The translations under genes and the position numbers were made by a program. Source: Xylophilus rhododendri (GTDB lineage: Bacteria > Pseudomonadota > Gammaproteobacteria > Burkholderiales > Burkholderiaceae_C). From it: a stretch of DNA of 64,000 nucleotides. Every line of letters starts with the position of its first letter. Within the stretch, counting starts at the first letter, position 1. The stretch covers positions 2,976,001 to 3,040,000 of the forward strand of contig NZ_CP047650.1 in the NCBI RefSeq assembly GCF_009906855.1, read 5' to 3'. The notes beneath the pieces were generated by a model that ran no database searches, was not told where the DNA came from, and saw only the letters and a list, made by a program, of their open reading frames with translations. Below, in pieces: positions 34,945-43,680 of this stretch.

Positions 34945-37900
34945 TCAGGCCGCCCGGCTGCTCGCGGCCGTCGGCGCCTGCCAGCGCGCCATCAGTTCCG
35001 CCTCGCGCTGCCTGGCAGCGGCCAGGTTGCGCTCCTTGACGTGGCCGTAGCCCTTGATCATCTCGGGCAGGCGGGCGATCTCCAGCGCCAGCGCCATGTC
35101 GCCGCCGGCTTCGATGCCGGCCAGCAGCGTCTCCACCGTGGCGAGGTATGCATCCACCAGCGCGCGCTCGGTGCGGCGCTCCTCGGTCCGGCCGAAGGGG
35201 TCGAAGGCGGTACCGCGCAGGAACTTCATCCGGGCCAGCAGCCGGAAGGCTGGCAGCATCCAGGGTCCGAAGCGCTGCTTGACCGGCTCGCCACGGGCAT
35301 TGCGTTTGCCCAGGATGGGCGGCGCCAGGTGGTAGTGCAGCCGGAAGTCGCCCTCGAACATTGCTTCGATCTTCTGCAGGAAACCGCTGTCGGCCTGCAG
35401 CCGCGCCACCTCGTATTCGTCCTTGTAGGCCATCAGCTTGAACAGCGATTTCGCCACCGCCTCGGCCAGGGCCTGGCGCTGGCCGCCCGCGGCCACCCGC
35501 TCGACCAGCAGGCGGTAGCGCTCGGCATAGGCGGCGTTCTGGTAGGCGGTGAGGAACTCGACCCGGCGCGCGACGATGCCGGTGAGCGACTCGCGCGGCT
35601 GGAAGGCGATCACCTGGGCGGGCGTGACCAGGGCCTCCACCGCCTGCGGCCGGTGTGCCGCCTGGCGGCCCCAGAGGAAGGCGGTCTTGTTGGCCTCGAT
35701 GGCCACGCCGTTGAGTTCGATCGCCCGCATCAGCGCTGCCTGCCCCAGCGGAATCCAGCCGCGCTGCCAGGCATAGCCCAGCAGCATGGGGTTGATGTAG
35801 AGGCTGTCGCCCATGAGGCGGGTGGCGGCGGTTTCCGCATCGAAGCCGCCCAGGCCTTGCGCGCCGACCAGCCGCGTCAGCTCGGCGGCGCAGGCGTTCG
35901 ACGGGTTCTGCCAGTCGGCCTGCCGCACGAAGGCGGCCGTCGGTGTGCCGTGGCTGTTCAGCGCGACATGGCTGCGGCCGGCGCGCAGGCGGTCGGTGGT
36001 CTCGTGGTGCACGGCCACCAGCGGATCGCAGGCCAGCACCAGGTCGGCCGCGGCGGTGCCGACACGGGTGGTGAGGATGTCGTCCTGCCGCTCGGCGATC
36101 AGCACATGGCTCCAGGTGGCGCCGCCCTTCTGCGCCAGGCCGGCTGCATCCTGGGTGACGATGCCCTTGCCCTCCAGGTGCGCCGCCACGCCCAGCAGCT
36201 GGCCGATGGTGATCACGCCGGTGCCGCCCACGCCGGCCACCACGCCGCCCCAGGGCTGGCCGGAGCGGCCCGACAGCGATGGCAGCTGCGGCTCGGGCAG
36301 CTCGCCCAGTTCCGCCGGTGTCGGCGCCTGCGCCTTGGCCTTCTTCTTCAGCTGGCCGCCGGACACTTCCACGAAGCTCGGGCAGAAGCCCTTGAGGCAG
36401 CTGGTGTCCTTGTTGCAACTGCTCTGGTTGATGGTGCGCTTGCGGCCGAACGGCGTCTCCAGCGGCTCCACCGACAGGCAATTGCTCTGCACGCCGCAGT
36501 CGCCGCAGCCCTCGCAGACCAGGTCGTTGATGACGATGCGGGTGGCCGGGTCGGCCAGGGTGCCGCGTTTCCTGCGGCGGCGCTTTTCGGTGGCGCAGGT
36601 CTGGTCGTAGATGAGGATGCTGGTGCCAGCCACCTCGCGCAGTTCGCGCTGGGTGGCATCGAGTTCGTCGCGGTGCCGCACGGGGGGATCGCCCGCGATC
36701 TTCACGCCCTGGTACTTGGACGGATCGTCCGTCACGATCACCAGCCGCGCCACGCCTTCGGCCTGCAGGCTCTGGCAGATCTGCAGCACGCTGTGGCCCT
36801 CGGGCCGCTCGCCGACCTGCTGGCCGCCGGTCATCGCCACCGCGTCGTTGTAGAGGATCTTGTAGGTGATGTTCACGCCCGAGGCGATGGCCTGGCGGAT
36901 CGCCATCAGCCCGCTGTGGAAGTAGGTGCCGTCGCCCAGGTTGGCGAAGATGTGCTTCTCGGTGGTGAAGGGCTGCTGGCCCACCCAGGGCACGCCCTCG
37001 CCGCCCATCTGGGTGAAGCCCAGTGTCTCGCGGTCCATCCAGGTGGCCATGTAGTGGCAGCCGATGCCGCCCATGGCGCGCGAGCCTTCCGGCACCACGG
37101 TGCTGGTGTTGTGCGGGCAGCCCGAGCAGAACCAGGGCGTGCGTTCGGCCCCGCCCACGGCGGCTGCGGCATGCGCGGCGGCTTCCTGCGCATCGAGGAT
37201 GGCCAGCTGCGCCTGCACCCGCGCCGCCACCTCGCCATGGTCGCGCAGCAGTCCCAGCTTGCCGATGCGGCGCGCGATGGCGCGGGCGATGAGGGCCGGC
37301 GACAGGTCGGCATTGGCGCGCAGCAGGGTGCCGCCGCTGGGGTTGGGCATGCTCCATTCGCCGCCGGAGAAGTCGCCCTCCACCTCGTCGAACTTGCCCA
37401 GCACCGTGGGCCGCACGTCGGGCCGCCAGTTGTAGAGCTCTTCCTTGATCTGGTATTCGATGACCTGGCGTTTTTCCTCGACGACCAGGATCTCCTGCAG
37501 GCCGGTGGCGAAGGCCCGCGTCAGCTGGGCTTCCAGCGGCCAGACCACACCCACCTTGTGCAGGCGGATGCCCAACCGGCGGCAGGTGTCGTCGTCCAGG
37601 CCCAGGTCGGTCAGCGCCTGGCGGGTGTCGTTCCAGGCCTTGCCGCTGGCGATGATGCCCAGGCGGTCGTTCGGACCTTCGACGGCGGTGTAGTTGAGCT
37701 TGTTGGCCCGGATATAGGCGAGCGCGGCGTACCACTTGAAGTCCATCAGCCGCGCTTCCTGCTCCAGCGGCGGATCGGGCCAGCGCACATGCAGGCCGCC
37801 GGGCGGCATTTCGAAATCGGTGGGGATGACGATCTTCACCCGCTCCGGATCGATGAGGGCGGTGGCGCTGGATTCGACGATCTCCTGGATCGTCTTCAAA

Positions 37901-38529
37901 CCCGACCACACACCCGCGAAACGGCTGAGCGCGAAGGCATGCAGCCCCAGGTCCAGGATCTCCTGCACATTGGCCGGGAAGAACACCGGCAGGCCGCAGG
38001 CCTTGAAGATGTGGTCGCTCTGGTGGGCGGCGGTGCTGCTCTTGGCGATATGGTCGTCGCCCGCCACCGCGATCACGCCGCCGAGCGGGCTGGTGCCCGC
38101 CATGTTGGCGTGCTTGAAGACGTCTGAGCAGCGGTCCACGCCCGGGCCCTTGCCGTACCAGAGGCCGAACACGCCGTCGTACTTCTGCTGCTCGGGCGCC
38201 GTGTAGGCCAGGGTCTGCGTGCCCCAGACGGCGGTGGCGGCCAGCTCCTCGTTCACGCCCGGCTGGAACACCACATGCTGCGCGGCCAGGTATTTCTGTG
38301 CCTTCCACAGCGCCTGGTCGTAGCCGCCGAGCGGCGAGCCCCGGTAGCCGCTGACGAAGCCGGCGGTGTTGTGGCCGGCCAGCAGGTCGCGCTGGCGCTG
38401 CAGCATCGGCAGCCTCACCAGGGCCTGCACGCCGCTCATGAAGGCGCGGCCGTGGTCCAGGCTGTAGCGGTCGTCGAGGCTGGCTTCGGCCAGCGCACGC
38501 AGGACGGAATCGGGCAGGGGGGCATTCAT
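34945..38529 (-). CDS. fused indolepyruvate:ferredoxin oxidoreductase family protein
   Basis: A 1194-residue fusion of the alpha, beta and gamma parts of a 2-oxoacid:ferredoxin oxidoreductase, which oxidatively decarboxylates aryl- or branched-chain pyruvates to acyl-CoA. The N-terminal part has YRGSPLGGYDQALWKAQ and the TPP-binding region has CSGCPHNTST and GGIGCHYMATWMD. An Fe-S cysteine cluster (CEGCGDCGVQSNC ... SSCNKDTSCLKGFC) lies near 690-735. The C-terminal gamma-like part has GVGGTGVITIGQLLGVAAHLEGK. It is divergent from an Lrp-type regulator, fitting amino-acid control. Substrate preference is inferred. Confidence 0.9.
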   Translation of the reverse strand: MNAPLPDSVLRALAEASLDDRYSLDHGRAFMSGVQALVRLPMLQRQRDLLAGHNTAGFVSGYRGSPLGGYDQALWKAQKYLAAQHVVFQPGVNEELAATAVWGTQTLAYTAPEQQKYDGVFGLWYGKGPGVDRCSDVFKHANMAGTSPLGGVIAVAGDDHIAKSSTAAHQSDHIFKACGLPVFFPANVQEILDLGLHAFALSRFAGVWSGLKTIQEIVESSATALIDPERVKIVIPTDFEMPPGGLHVRWPDPPLEQEARLMDFKWYAALAYIRANKLNYTAVEGPNDRLGIIASGKAWNDTRQALTDLGLDDDTCRRLGIRLHKVGVVWPLEAQLTRAFATGLQEILVVEEKRQVIEYQIKEELYNWRPDVRPTVLGKFDEVEGDFSGGEWSMPNPSGGTLLRANADLSPALIARAIARRIGKLGLLRDHGEVAARVQAQLAILDAQEAAAHAAAAVGGAERTPWFCSGCPHNTSTVVPEGSRAMGGIGCHYMATWMDRETLGFTQMGGEGVPWVGQQPFTTEKHIFANLGDGTYFHSGLMAIRQAIASGVNITYKILYNDAVAMTGGQQVGERPEGHSVLQICQSLQAEGVARLVIVTDDPSKYQGVKIAGDPPVRHRDELDATQRELREVAGTSILIYDQTCATEKRRRRKRGTLADPATRIVINDLVCEGCGDCGVQSNCLSVEPLETPFGRKRTINQSSCNKDTSCLKGFCPSFVEVSGGQLKKKAKAQAPTPAELGELPEPQLPSLSGRSGQPWGGVVAGVGGTGVITIGQLLGVAAHLEGKGIVTQDAAGLAQKGGATWSHVLIAERQDDILTTRVGTAAADLVLACDPLVAVHHETTDRLRAGRSHVALNSHGTPTAAFVRQADWQNPSNACAAELTRLVGAQGLGGFDAETAATRLMGDSLYINPMLLGYAWQRGWIPLGQAALMRAIELNGVAIEANKTAFLWGRQAAHRPQAVEALVTPAQVIAFQPRESLTGIVARRVEFLTAYQNAAYAERYRLLVERVAAGGQRQALAEAVAKSLFKLMAYKDEYEVARLQADSGFLQKIEAMFEGDFRLHYHLAPPILGKRNARGEPVKQRFGPWMLPAFRLLARMKFLRGTAFDPFGRTEERRTERALVDAYLATVETLLAGIEAGGDMALALEIARLPEMIKGYGHVKERNLAAARQREAELMARWQAPTAASSRAA

Positions 38530-38640
38530 CGCTTTGTCTCCTGTGTTGACCGCTTTTTTGGCGCGCGGCTTTTTGTCGGATCAGTGTAGGTTTTGCCCCC
38601 GGATAGGTGTTTGCGTTTATTGCCTCCAAACAGGGGTCTG

Positions 38641-38657
38641 GAGAAAGATCCTTTCTC
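38641..38657. promoter_or_regulatory. Lrp-type operator candidate GAGAAAG-N3-CTTTCTC
   Basis: A perfect 7-bp inverted repeat 13 bases before the lrp start codon, in the 141-base gap to the divergent oxidoreductase gene. Small spaced palindromes are typical for Lrp/AsnC proteins. The position suggests autoregulation. Confidence 0.6.
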
Positions 38658-38670
38658 TAAGAGAGGGCAT

Positions 38671-39153
38671 ATGAAGACGATCGACCGTTTCGACCTGGCC
38701 ATCCTGCGCGAACTGCAGTCCGACGCCCGCCTGACCAATGCCGAGCTGGCCCAGCGGGTGGGCCTGTCGGCCGCGCCCTGCTGGCGCCGGGTGCGGGCGC
38801 TGGAGGAGTCCGGCTACATCCTGGGCTACCACGCGTCGCTCAACCGCCAGAAGCTGGGCCTGGGCGTGATGGCCTTCGTGCGCCTGGATGCCGAGCGCAA
38901 TTCGGCCGGCGCCCTGCGCGAGCTGGAAGAGGCCGTGCGCCAGCTGCCGGAGGTGATCAGCTGCCACTACATCAGCGGCACCGGCACCTTCGAGCTGCAG
39001 GTGGTGGCCGAGGACCTGGACAGCTTCTCGCGCTTCGCCCTGCAGCGCCTGGCCGGGCTGCCGCAGGTCAAGGATTTGCACACCAGTTTTTCGCTGGGCG
39101 AGGTGAAGTCGCCGGCCGGACTGCCGCTGGGCCATCTGGTGCCGCAAAGCTAG
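38671..39153 (+). CDS. Lrp/AsnC-family transcriptional regulator
   Basis: A 160-residue protein with an N-terminal helix-turn-helix (about 5-55, FDLAILRELQSDARLTNAELAQRVGLSAAPCWRRVRALEESG) and a C-terminal RAM ligand domain (about 65-150). The ATG at 38671 follows GAGAGGG and matches the usual N-terminus; upstream extension runs over the operator. Divergence from the oxidoreductase gene suggests that it senses an amino acid feeding that enzyme. Confidence 0.93.
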   Translation: MKTIDRFDLAILRELQSDARLTNAELAQRVGLSAAPCWRRVRALEESGYILGYHASLNRQKLGLGVMAFVRLDAERNSAGALRELEEAVRQLPEVISCHYISGTGTFELQVVAEDLDSFSRFALQRLAGLPQVKDLHTSFSLGEVKSPAGLPLGHLVPQS

Positions 39154-39267
39154 CCTCTGGCGATGGACCACCGGTCCGTTCGTCGGGCCGGCCGGTGCTT
39201 CCCTGTGGACGGCGCGGAATCGGCGTCGCGGCGCTGCAATGGGGCTCCATCCACTTGGAGCGCCGCC

Positions 39268-40299
39268 ATGTCCTTTCCGAGTAATGCCACGGCTTCCCTG
39301 AACCCGCCCGCCATCCCGCAGCTGCTGCACATCGTGCAGCCGCCCTGGCACGATCCCCATCGGCGCGAGGACTTCGGACCCGACCTGGACGAGGAACGGT
39401 CCGGCCGCGCCAGCCCCGAGGATTTCGAGCCTCTGCACGAAGCGGCTCCCGCCCTCTACGACACCCGCGTCGGCGGCAGGACGGTGAGCGACTGGCTGCG
39501 CGGCTTCGGCCAGTCCGCCTGGCAGCCGCCCGCGGCCGGCGAAGCGGCGCCGGAGACCTTGCGCAGCGAGGTGATCAATGCTCTCGGCGGGCGCAGGAGC
39601 GAGCTGGGAGCCGAGGCCTCGCGCCAGTTCAGCCGGCTCGGCCGCCACCTGCACCAGCTGAAGAGGATTCGCGACCACTTCGCAGAGGAGCATCCGGACC
39701 GGCGCGACGAAGTCCATGCCGCCGCCCGGGAATTGATGGCAAGGGCGGTCGAGCGGATGTCGCACGGCCGGGGCGAGGGCGACGCCGCCGCCACCCTGAT
39801 GCTGCGCATGGAACCGCGGGCCGAGGCCGCGCAGGCGGTGGCGGTGCGTGCTCCGCAGGGCGGGGTCGAGCAGCAGATCCACCGCATCCGGGCCTTCTGG
39901 ATCTCCCAGGTCTTCACTTCCGAAGAGTCGCTCTACTACCTCATGACCGGCACGATGATCTTCAAGTCCATCCAGGACATGGAAGAGAAATGCCCGGGCG
40001 GCAACTACCTGCGCCGCTACGACCCGCGGGTCGACAAGATCATGCAGACCGACGAGTTCGTCTATCCCGATGGCGGTGTCACCCGGGTCTTCCTGACCCT
40101 GGCCGAGGGCCTGGTGGAAGTCGCCTTCCGCGGGCCGACCTGGATCTACAAGCAGTGGGATACGCCGCAGACCCTCGCGGCCGGACAACAGCCCACGCCC
40201 GATCCGCGCCGCCACGTCAACCCGCACTGGAGCGACGACCCCGAGGTGATCGAGGCCCGCGCCCGCTACGCCAGGATGGCGCGCGGCGAGCGGCGCTAG
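39268..40299 (+). CDS. unrecognised protein, member 1 of a tail-to-tail paralogue pair
   Basis: A 343-residue protein with no family I recognise. It has no signal peptide or membrane helix. The N-terminal 60 residues are Pro/Ser-rich and look flexible; the middle (about 80-200) is Arg/Glu-rich and helical (GGRRSELGAEASRQFSRLGRHLHQLKRIRD); the end contains beta-rich sequence (VYPDGGVTRVFLTLAEGLVEVAFRGPTWIYKQWDTP) and a closing VNPHWSDDPEVIEAR motif. The ATG at 39268 follows GGAG; an in-frame ATG at 39163 is possible. The convergent gene is a clear homologue; the two TAG stops share bases at 40296-40299. Confidence 0.72.
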   Translation: MSFPSNATASLNPPAIPQLLHIVQPPWHDPHRREDFGPDLDEERSGRASPEDFEPLHEAAPALYDTRVGGRTVSDWLRGFGQSAWQPPAAGEAAPETLRSEVINALGGRRSELGAEASRQFSRLGRHLHQLKRIRDHFAEEHPDRRDEVHAAARELMARAVERMSHGRGEGDAAATLMLRMEPRAEAAQAVAVRAPQGGVEQQIHRIRAFWISQVFTSEESLYYLMTGTMIFKSIQDMEEKCPGGNYLRRYDPRVDKIMQTDEFVYPDGGVTRVFLTLAEGLVEVAFRGPTWIYKQWDTPQTLAAGQQPTPDPRRHVNPHWSDDPEVIEARARYARMARGERR

Positions 40300-41464
40300 C
40301 GCGTCGGTGGCGGCCTGCGGGCACCGGCGATGCGTGCGTTGACCACCTCGGGATCCGGATTCCAATGCGGGTTGATCTTGCGGGCCCGATGGGGCGGTGG
40401 TCGATCGTCCTTGTGCTTGAGCACATAGGGCGTGTCCACCCGGGCCAGCAGCCAGCTCGGGCCGCTGAAGTGCACGGTTTCCGCTGTTCCCTCCCTGACG
40501 ACCAGCCGGACCGTGACGACGTCGGTGCCCGGGTAGACGAAGCGGCGCTTCTTGTTGCGGAGCCAGCGAAAAAACGGGATGGTGGGTTCGTAGCAGCCTG
40601 GCGGGCAGTACTTGTTGAGGCTTTCCGCGGAATAGAACGTCACCACCCCGCTGGAGCTGATGCCGGCCTGGAGGAGATTGCGCTGCTGCCAGTAATACGA
40701 GATGTCGATGGCCTGTTGGTCGGCGTTGCGCCTGGCCAGCCATTTCGCGTCGGGCGGGGGGCGTTCTCGGCCTTGCTGGCACTGCCGAGCTGCGGCTCGA
40801 TGACGAAACCGAGGTCCGCCATCGCGTCGCCCACACCGCCGCCTTCAGCCATCTGCAAGGTGGCGTTGCGCATGAGCCGGTCGGCTTCGTTTTCGATCAG
40901 TTCGCGTGAACCGGCCGCGGTGCCCAGGTACTGATCGCGCATCTTCTTCAAATCACGCAGGTAGGCGTGCAGCATCGAGAACTGGCCGGACACCGCCCGG
41001 CCGCGGTCGCTGCGTTTGCCGCCCAGGCCATCGACGACACGGGCGCGCAGGGTTTCCGGCGCCGGGTCGTCGGGCGTGCGGTGCCAGGTGACGTTGCCGA
41101 AATCCGCGATCCATTGCGAGACGGGGCGGCCTTCGATGGGGAGCTGGAACAGGTCCGGCTCGGTCGTGGTGGTGGCCTGCGTGCTGGTGGAAGTCTCGGA
41201 CAGAGTGGTGGTGTCGGTCGTGATCCGGGTCGTTGTCGTGGCCGTGGTGGTGGCTGTGGTGCTGTCCGGCATCGTGAAGATCCGCGTCAGCGTCGCGGCA
41301 TGGGCCTGCCGGTCCGCAGGCAAGCGGGGCAGATCCAGCGGGAGTTGCGGATGCTGCAGGATCTCGACCTCGGGCGGGCGCGCGCCCTGGTAGGGCAGGT
41401 GCCAGACCACCGGCGCGTATGCGAAGGTGCTGGTGTTGGCGGGGGTGGTCGGGAACAAGGCCAT
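40296..41464 (-). pseudogene. paralogue 2 of the tail-to-tail pair, split by a frameshift at a G6 run
   Basis: Frame one runs from ATG 41464 to a stop at 40640, frame two continues to TAG at 40296. Frame one carries PAPETLRARVVDGLGGKRS and VSGQFSMLHAYLRDLKKMRD, matching paralogue 1. Frame two, read back to about 40755, carries DAKWLARRNADQQ, YCPPGCYEP, VYPGTDVVTVRLVV and INPHWNPDPEVVNAR, also matching. The shift falls at a run of six G (40756-40761), so an indel or read error is likely, and an intact gene of about 385 residues is implied. It has an extra Thr/Ser-rich stretch (about residues 65-105) absent from paralogue 1. Function unknown. Confidence 0.75.
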
Positions 41465-41558
41465 GGCGGTATCGCTCGGGTGAAAAGACCCGATTCCAGG
41501 ACCTGCATGGCCACCCTGCCAGCAGGCAAGGGAAAAGCCGCCCGCCGCTACGAAGGCC

Positions 41559-42440
41559 TCAGCGCATCAGCAGCGCCTGGCGCAGCAGCCGGGTGGCGCG
41601 GTCGCGGATGCGGCCCGGCAGCCGGTGCGCCGTCGCTTGCGGCCGGCGTTTTCCGGCGGCGCAGGCCTGCAGGAAGTCGTGCAGGATGGCCGTGTCGTCG
41701 ATGGTGGCGTGGCGGCCCTGGCGGTGGAACTCGGGGTGCCACTGGGTGGCCGCGATATAGCCGCCGAGCGGCCCGCCGGTGCGGCGTATCGCCTCGGGCA
41801 CGCCGTCGGGATGGCTCCAGGCCTCCACCGTGAAACCGTCGGCCAGGCGCTTGATGCCCTGGTGGTGGATGCTGTTGACGCGCGAATGGCGCAGGCCCGG
41901 GTAGAGGCCGGCCAGCCGCGTGCCCTGCACGATCTCGATGTCGTGGAAGTTCAGGTCGTAGGTGTCGGCATCGCGGTGGCGCAGCGCGCCCTCGTGCTGC
42001 GTCTCGATGTCCTGGTAGAGGCTGCCGCCGAAGGCCACGTTGATCAGCTGCAGGCCGCGGCAGACGCCGAAGACCGGCTTGCCCGCCTGGGCGAAGGCCT
42101 CCACCACGGCCAGGTCGTAGAGGTCGCGGATGCGGTCGCCCATCCAGGCTTCCTGCAGCGGCTCCTCGCCGTAGCTGCCGGGCCAGACGTCGGCGCCGCC
42201 GTGCATCACCACGCCGTCGAGCCACTCGGCGTAATGGGCCAGGGTGACGTCGCCGCGGGCGGTCTCGCCGGTGGGGCAGGGCACCATCACCACCAGCGCA
42301 CCCGCCGACATCAGCCAGTGGGCGATGGACTGCTCCACGTACTGCAGCGTCTTGCCGGTGAACAGGGGGCGGGACGGGTCCGCGTGCTGGAAGCAGGCGG
42401 ACAGTCCGATCTTGAGTCGGGTCTGGGCGGTGGAAGGCAT
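41559..42440 (-). CDS. class I glutamine-amidotransferase-like gamma-glutamyl hydrolase (PuuD-like)
   Basis: A 293-residue hydrolase of the gamma-glutamyl-GABA hydrolase family (peptidase C26). The catalytic Cys is C127 in FGVCRGLQL, His and Glu are in ATQWHPEFH, and GGADVWP is the substrate loop region. PuuD releases glutamate in putrescine degradation; no puu genes are close, so the substrate is uncertain. The C-terminal 40 residues are Arg-rich. Stand-alone transcription. Confidence 0.88.
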   Translation of the reverse strand: MPSTAQTRLKIGLSACFQHADPSRPLFTGKTLQYVEQSIAHWLMSAGALVVMVPCPTGETARGDVTLAHYAEWLDGVVMHGGADVWPGSYGEEPLQEAWMGDRIRDLYDLAVVEAFAQAGKPVFGVCRGLQLINVAFGGSLYQDIETQHEGALRHRDADTYDLNFHDIEIVQGTRLAGLYPGLRHSRVNSIHHQGIKRLADGFTVEAWSHPDGVPEAIRRTGGPLGGYIAATQWHPEFHRQGRHATIDDTAILHDFLQACAAGKRRPQATAHRLPGRIRDRATRLLRQALLMR

Positions 42441-42496
42441 CTTGGCGTGCGAGACGGGCGAACGCGCCAGCCTACGCCTTTTTGCCCCGCACCGTG

Positions 42497-43615
42497 TCAG
42501 CCCGGTACCACTTGTTGCGCACTGGCCGGCTCATGCATGGGACAGCCGTTGACCTTGCCGCGGAAGGCAGCCGAGTCCGGATAGACGGCCTTGCGCGCGC
42601 GCATCACGCCGCCCAGCGGCCGGTGCGCGGCCAGGCCGTGCCAGGGGTTGAAGGCCAAGCCGTCGTCGATGGCGCGCGAGCGCTCCTCGTTCCAGCCGGG
42701 CTGGCGGCCGATACGCAGGCGTGCGACGGCGACATAGGGGCTTTGTTCTTCCGGCCATTCGACCGAGGCGTCCTCGATCGGCATTTTTTCCAGGTCGGTG
42801 TTGAGCTGCGCACGCAGCTCCCACTCGGCGCCGTCGTTGCCGGCGAAGAAGCCGTTGACCGCGCCGCGCAGGCCGTCCGGATCGTCGGCGAGGGCGTCTT
42901 CGAGCGGCTTGTCCTTGAGTGCGGCCAGGGCCGGCGATACCGGCACCAGCGACAGCTTGGCGACATAGTCGCCGAAGCGCAGCGGCACCTGCGTGAAGAA
43001 GGTCTCGCCCAGCGGATGGGTCTGCGCATGGCCGCCCATGGAGACCAGCGTCGGGCTCTCGCCGCCGACCGCCTCCAGCACCTTTTCCGCGCCGCGCAGC
43101 AGCACAGACATGATGCGCTTGCCGCCTTCGGCCTTGTCGGTGGTCGAGGCCAGCAGCTTGAGGCTGCGCAGGAAATGCTTGGCATCGGGTGCGTTGAAGA
43201 CCGGGCCATCGACCATCAGGAAGTCCTGCGTGCTGTCGCCTTCGGAGCCGGGCAGGCGTTCGCCGTCCACGCCCAGCACCTTGAGGGAGACGCCGCGCGG
43301 CAGCGAGACGCGGTCGTCGAGCTGCTCGGCCGGCGGCGTTGAGAAGCGCGCGATCACGTCATAGGCCTTGGGCGTGGCGAACAGGCCCTGGGCCAGGGTG
43401 GGCGGCAGGCCACCCAGGACTTCGAGCGTGCCGCGCAGCAGGCCGAAGCTCTTGGCATGCACCGAGCGCAGGCCGTGGCCGGTGTGCTCGGCCATGGTCT
43501 TGGACATGCCGAGCAGCGTCTCGCGCAGCTCGGCGATGGTTTCGGCCTCGTCCGCCTGCGGCTCTTCGACCGCGGGCGAATAAGGAATGGGCGTGGGGGT
43601 GTTGTTGGTGTTCAT
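42497..43615 (-). CDS. catalase-family heme protein (SrpA/small catalase-like)
   Basis: A 372-residue catalase-related protein shorter than KatA/KatE. The proximal heme motif is RARKAVY (Arg-x3-Tyr) near residue 345, and STPPAEQLDDR, RGVSLKVLGVDGE and STQDFLMVDGPVF represent the N-terminal core. Family members decompose peroxide or act as peroxygenases. No signal peptide is seen from the ATG at 43615. It follows the pilus operon in the same direction after 65 bases; co-transcription is possible but not needed. Confidence 0.85.
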   Translation of the reverse strand: MNTNNTPTPIPYSPAVEEPQADEAETIAELRETLLGMSKTMAEHTGHGLRSVHAKSFGLLRGTLEVLGGLPPTLAQGLFATPKAYDVIARFSTPPAEQLDDRVSLPRGVSLKVLGVDGERLPGSEGDSTQDFLMVDGPVFNAPDAKHFLRSLKLLASTTDKAEGGKRIMSVLLRGAEKVLEAVGGESPTLVSMGGHAQTHPLGETFFTQVPLRFGDYVAKLSLVPVSPALAALKDKPLEDALADDPDGLRGAVNGFFAGNDGAEWELRAQLNTDLEKMPIEDASVEWPEEQSPYVAVARLRIGRQPGWNEERSRAIDDGLAFNPWHGLAAHRPLGGVMRARKAVYPDSAAFRGKVNGCPMHEPASAQQVVPG

Positions 43616-43680
43616 GCGTGCCGTTCTATCCCCCGCTTGCGATGCGGCATGTAGGCGGGCACGCCCCGTGCGCGAGAGCC

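Noticed and set aside
34923..34955. GGGCGGC/GCCGCCC inverted repeat between the exported protein and the oxidoreductase gene
   Set aside because: Overlaps coding sequence, has no T-run and such GC stems are expected by chance here.
35041..38127. 1028-codon open frame on the plus strand opposite the oxidoreductase gene
   Set aside because: It is the antisense of a well-supported gene and encodes His/Ala/Gly-rich sequence without domains.
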